In this document: positions 61,925-64,000 of the stretch, in pieces
Position numbering within the stretch: the first letter of the stretch is position 1
Layout of the letters: each line of letters opens with the position of its first letter
Origin: Cornus controversa
Lineage: Eukaryota; Streptophyta; Magnoliopsida; Cornales; Cornaceae
Assembly: GCA_026545225.1 (NCBI GenBank)
Contig: CM048852.1
Location: 60,709,146 to 60,773,145, forward strand
Direction: 5' to 3'
DNA: 64,000 nt
Notes under the pieces: model-generated
What the model was told of the DNA's origin: nothing
The model's database searches: none
The model's input: only the letters and a program-made list of their open reading frames with translations
Position numbers and translations under genes: made by a program

Positions 61925-62480
61925 TTTTAACCGATGCATCATGGAGTCTACTCTGAATATGACCATACCAGCTAAATCACTATCTCTAATTTTATCATCT
62001 ATAAGCAATATACATATATAATGTTTCCCTCACATGCTTATTATTTATTTTATCTTTTCTTAGTTACTCTTATCATGCATCCAACATAACATTCTCGTTT
62101 CTACTATATGAATGCATTGTACTTGTGTCTTTTTCAAAGTCCAACACTCTATTCCATACAACATTAGTAGCCTAAAAAATTATTCCTTCCATTTTTTTGG
62201 TATAGGTTTGTCACAAAGGATACCACTAGATTCCTTCCATTTTTTCTACCCTAGCTATTCTAATCTTACTTATTATATCACCATCTATCTCTCCATCTTT
62301 TTGTAATATTGATCCTTAATAATGAAAATAGTTATTTTAAGTAACTACTTGGTCTTGAATTACAATATTTATATTATCATCCTTCGTTACTTTATCAAGT
62401 CTAAATTTCATATATTTTTTTACCTCTAGTTGCAAAGATCTCCAATTTTGAACTTTGGTTTGATGAACCAATCTTTTTTT
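61925..62480 (-). mobile_element. RTE-clade LINE fragment (3' part of the reverse-transcriptase frame)
   Basis: On the minus strand successive frames show GSILQKDGEIDGDIISKI, SSGILCDKPIPKKWK, LMLYGIECWTLKKTQV and ETRMLCWM, in the same order as the C-terminal region of plant RTE LINEs; GSI..DGEI is also in the copy at 40.96-44.2 kb. The frame shifts several times, and both ends are missing. Old truncated copy with no visible target duplication. Confidence 0.8.
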
Positions 62481-63720
62481 CTCTGTTACCAAACACTTCA
62501 TTAATATAATGAAGTGTTTGTTGGGTTTCCCTTATCTACCTCCCTCTTTCCCCATTTGCCTTCCGAAAAAAAATATATAAGGAAATAAAGACATCTAAAT
62601 CCAAAGAAATAGTGGGATTGAGATATTAACAATGTAATACCTCCGATATGATGAATAGTTATTTTCTATCATCAAGAGAAATGGTGTTCGCTACCATATA
62701 ATCATTACTTCCAGGGTATTCAGTATTTTTTCGTTGTTAAGAGTCTTGATTGCTTGTTTTGAGTTTTGTTGTTTATTGTTAATTATTTTTTGTGTAATAA
62801 AATTTATTCCTACGTACTAAAAAATAATATAAAGTTATCCTTGGCTCACGAGGTGGCTTTAAGTGATAGGGGATTTAAACCGAAAGGCTTAATAAGAAGG
62901 GGTAATTGCTTTGTTGAAACTCTTCCCTTGCTTTATCTCGCTTCAATAGTAAGAAAATGAGTGAAAATCTATATATTTCATTGAGGGTTTAAAGCCCTAT
63001 ATATACATGTAAAAATAATAATAAAAAAAATGGAAATGACAACTAAAATTTTGTCATTGATAATGTTGATGCTTTCCTGCAACAAAGAGGAGATGTGATT
63101 AGGATCGGGACTGGTTAGGTGTTAGTCGGATACATTTCAACGATCAAGTCAAGTCAAGTCAATGTTTGAAATATTTATATACCAAAAAGAGAAAATTTAT
63201 GTATGTATTTTCTCGTTCTTTTTGATCAACCATTCAGTTATCTTTTTCAATTTAACTAGGAGAGATAATTTTCTCTCAGTGTAAATTTCTAGTATCTGTT
63301 AATAATATTTTTTTAGTAACGAATAAACTTTCTACAGTTATGGTTTAAGATAGAAGTCTTTCAAGAAAGCCTTGACAACTCGGAGCGGAAGCAAGGGATA
63401 AAAATTAGGCTATGAGAAGTTTTCTTTGCTTGGAGAAGTGACCCTGCTTGCTATTCTATCGCCCCTCGCCCGATCTTTACTTAATAGGGCATCTTCACCG
63501 GAATCAATAGCCCAGCTATAATACCACTACCTGTGAGATAGAAATATCGACTCATCCACTAAACACACATTAGACCTTCCAATTGTGTAAACTCTGAATA
63601 CACATAATTATTCATAAACCACGTGCATCATTTAAGCGTCAATCTGATCCTCATTGAGTCTCAGTCTAACAATCTAAAAAAATTATTTCCAAGAACCTTA
63701 CTAGAGAGCTAGTGGGTGCG
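62481..63720. other. Intergenic DNA, no gene seen
   Basis: AT-rich sequence without a supported frame. Small features are a TCAAG repeat (AAGTCAAGTCAAGTCAATG, about 63,146) and a GC-richer stretch at 63,400-63,540 that I could not identify. Confidence 0.4.
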
Positions 63721-63721
63721 A

Positions 63722-63955
63722 GCTAATAATTATCTCCATTAATTTAATTATTAAATTATTTTCTACCATTCTGCGTAATAATGTTTGAAAATGTTAGGCA
63801 TTTATTTTTTTTCACACTCGTGGTAAATGGACTGTGCAGGCTAATAATTATCTCCATTAATTTGACTATTGAATTATTTTCTACCATTCTTCGTAATAAT
63901 GTTCGAAAAAGTTAGGCATTTTTTATCTCTCACACACATGGTAAATGGACTGAAA
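63722..63955. repeat. 118-bp tandem duplication
   Basis: Two copies start GCTAATAATTATCTCCATTA at 63722 and 63840 and both end GGTAAATGGACTG. They differ at about 10% of positions, mostly single substitutions and a shortened T run. Confidence 0.92.
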
Positions 63956-64000
63956 CATTCACGGGAGTCTCTCAAGTCTCATGTCAGCATCTAAAATCAA

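Noticed and set aside
63400-63540. Possible organelle-derived insert (GC-richer stretch)
   Set aside because: I could not match it to a known plastid or mitochondrial gene; a search would be needed to support it.

Overview
This window is nuclear DNA from a flowering plant, probably a eudicot with large, transposon-rich introns. The protein-coding exons are those of plant genes (a KIN-7 kinesin and an RMC1/Mic1-like protein), all splice sites are GT..AG, and the surroundings are AT-rich with Ty3/gypsy, Ty1/copia, TRIM and Cassandra elements, Au-type SINEs, RTE-clade LINEs, hAT and Mutator-like elements and long (TA)n runs. I cannot name the species.

Layout. About 1-19,030 is the 5' part of a KIN-7 kinesin gene on the minus strand; four exons are visible and the rest lies beyond the left edge. 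Its second intron (about 9.3 kb) holds an 820-bp hAT element and a complete-length but decayed Ty3/gypsy element. Its third intron (about 4.3 kb) holds a deleted gypsy derivative that itself contains an 873-bp TRIM element, plus SINE sequence. The fourth intron (at least 4.8 kb) holds a target-site-flanked SINE and a 3.1-kb LTR-like element. About 19.0-28.0 kb is intergenic: the kinesin promoter/leader, a near-1-kb foldback sequence, and a rearranged copia element carrying a hAT insertion.

About 28.2-49.6 kb on the minus strand is one long transcription region. Eleven coding exons (28,183-45,849) give a 749-residue RMC1/Mic1-family protein, a family known in animals as a partner of the MON1-CCZ1 Rab7 exchange factor. 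Just upstream, two exons encode a 57-residue-class twin CX9C (CHCH) protein of the mitochondrial intermembrane-space type, whose last exon or stop falls close to the RMC1 start. I infer that the two may share one bicistronic transcript; this is the most interesting observation in the window. The RMC1 introns contain hAT elements, a Cassandra element with 5S rRNA-like LTRs that was split by a hAT insertion, an RTE LINE broken by three later insertions, and LTR remnants.

About 49.6-64.0 kb shows no convincing host gene. It holds a Mutator-like long-TIR element with a possible captured exon, two nested inverted-repeat MITEs of one family, further MITE-like and LTR-like fragments, microsatellites, a degenerate minisatellite, a second RTE LINE fragment and short tandem duplications.

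Exon borders were derived by eye from reading frame, splice-site sequence and recalled family sequences; no search or alignment program was run.
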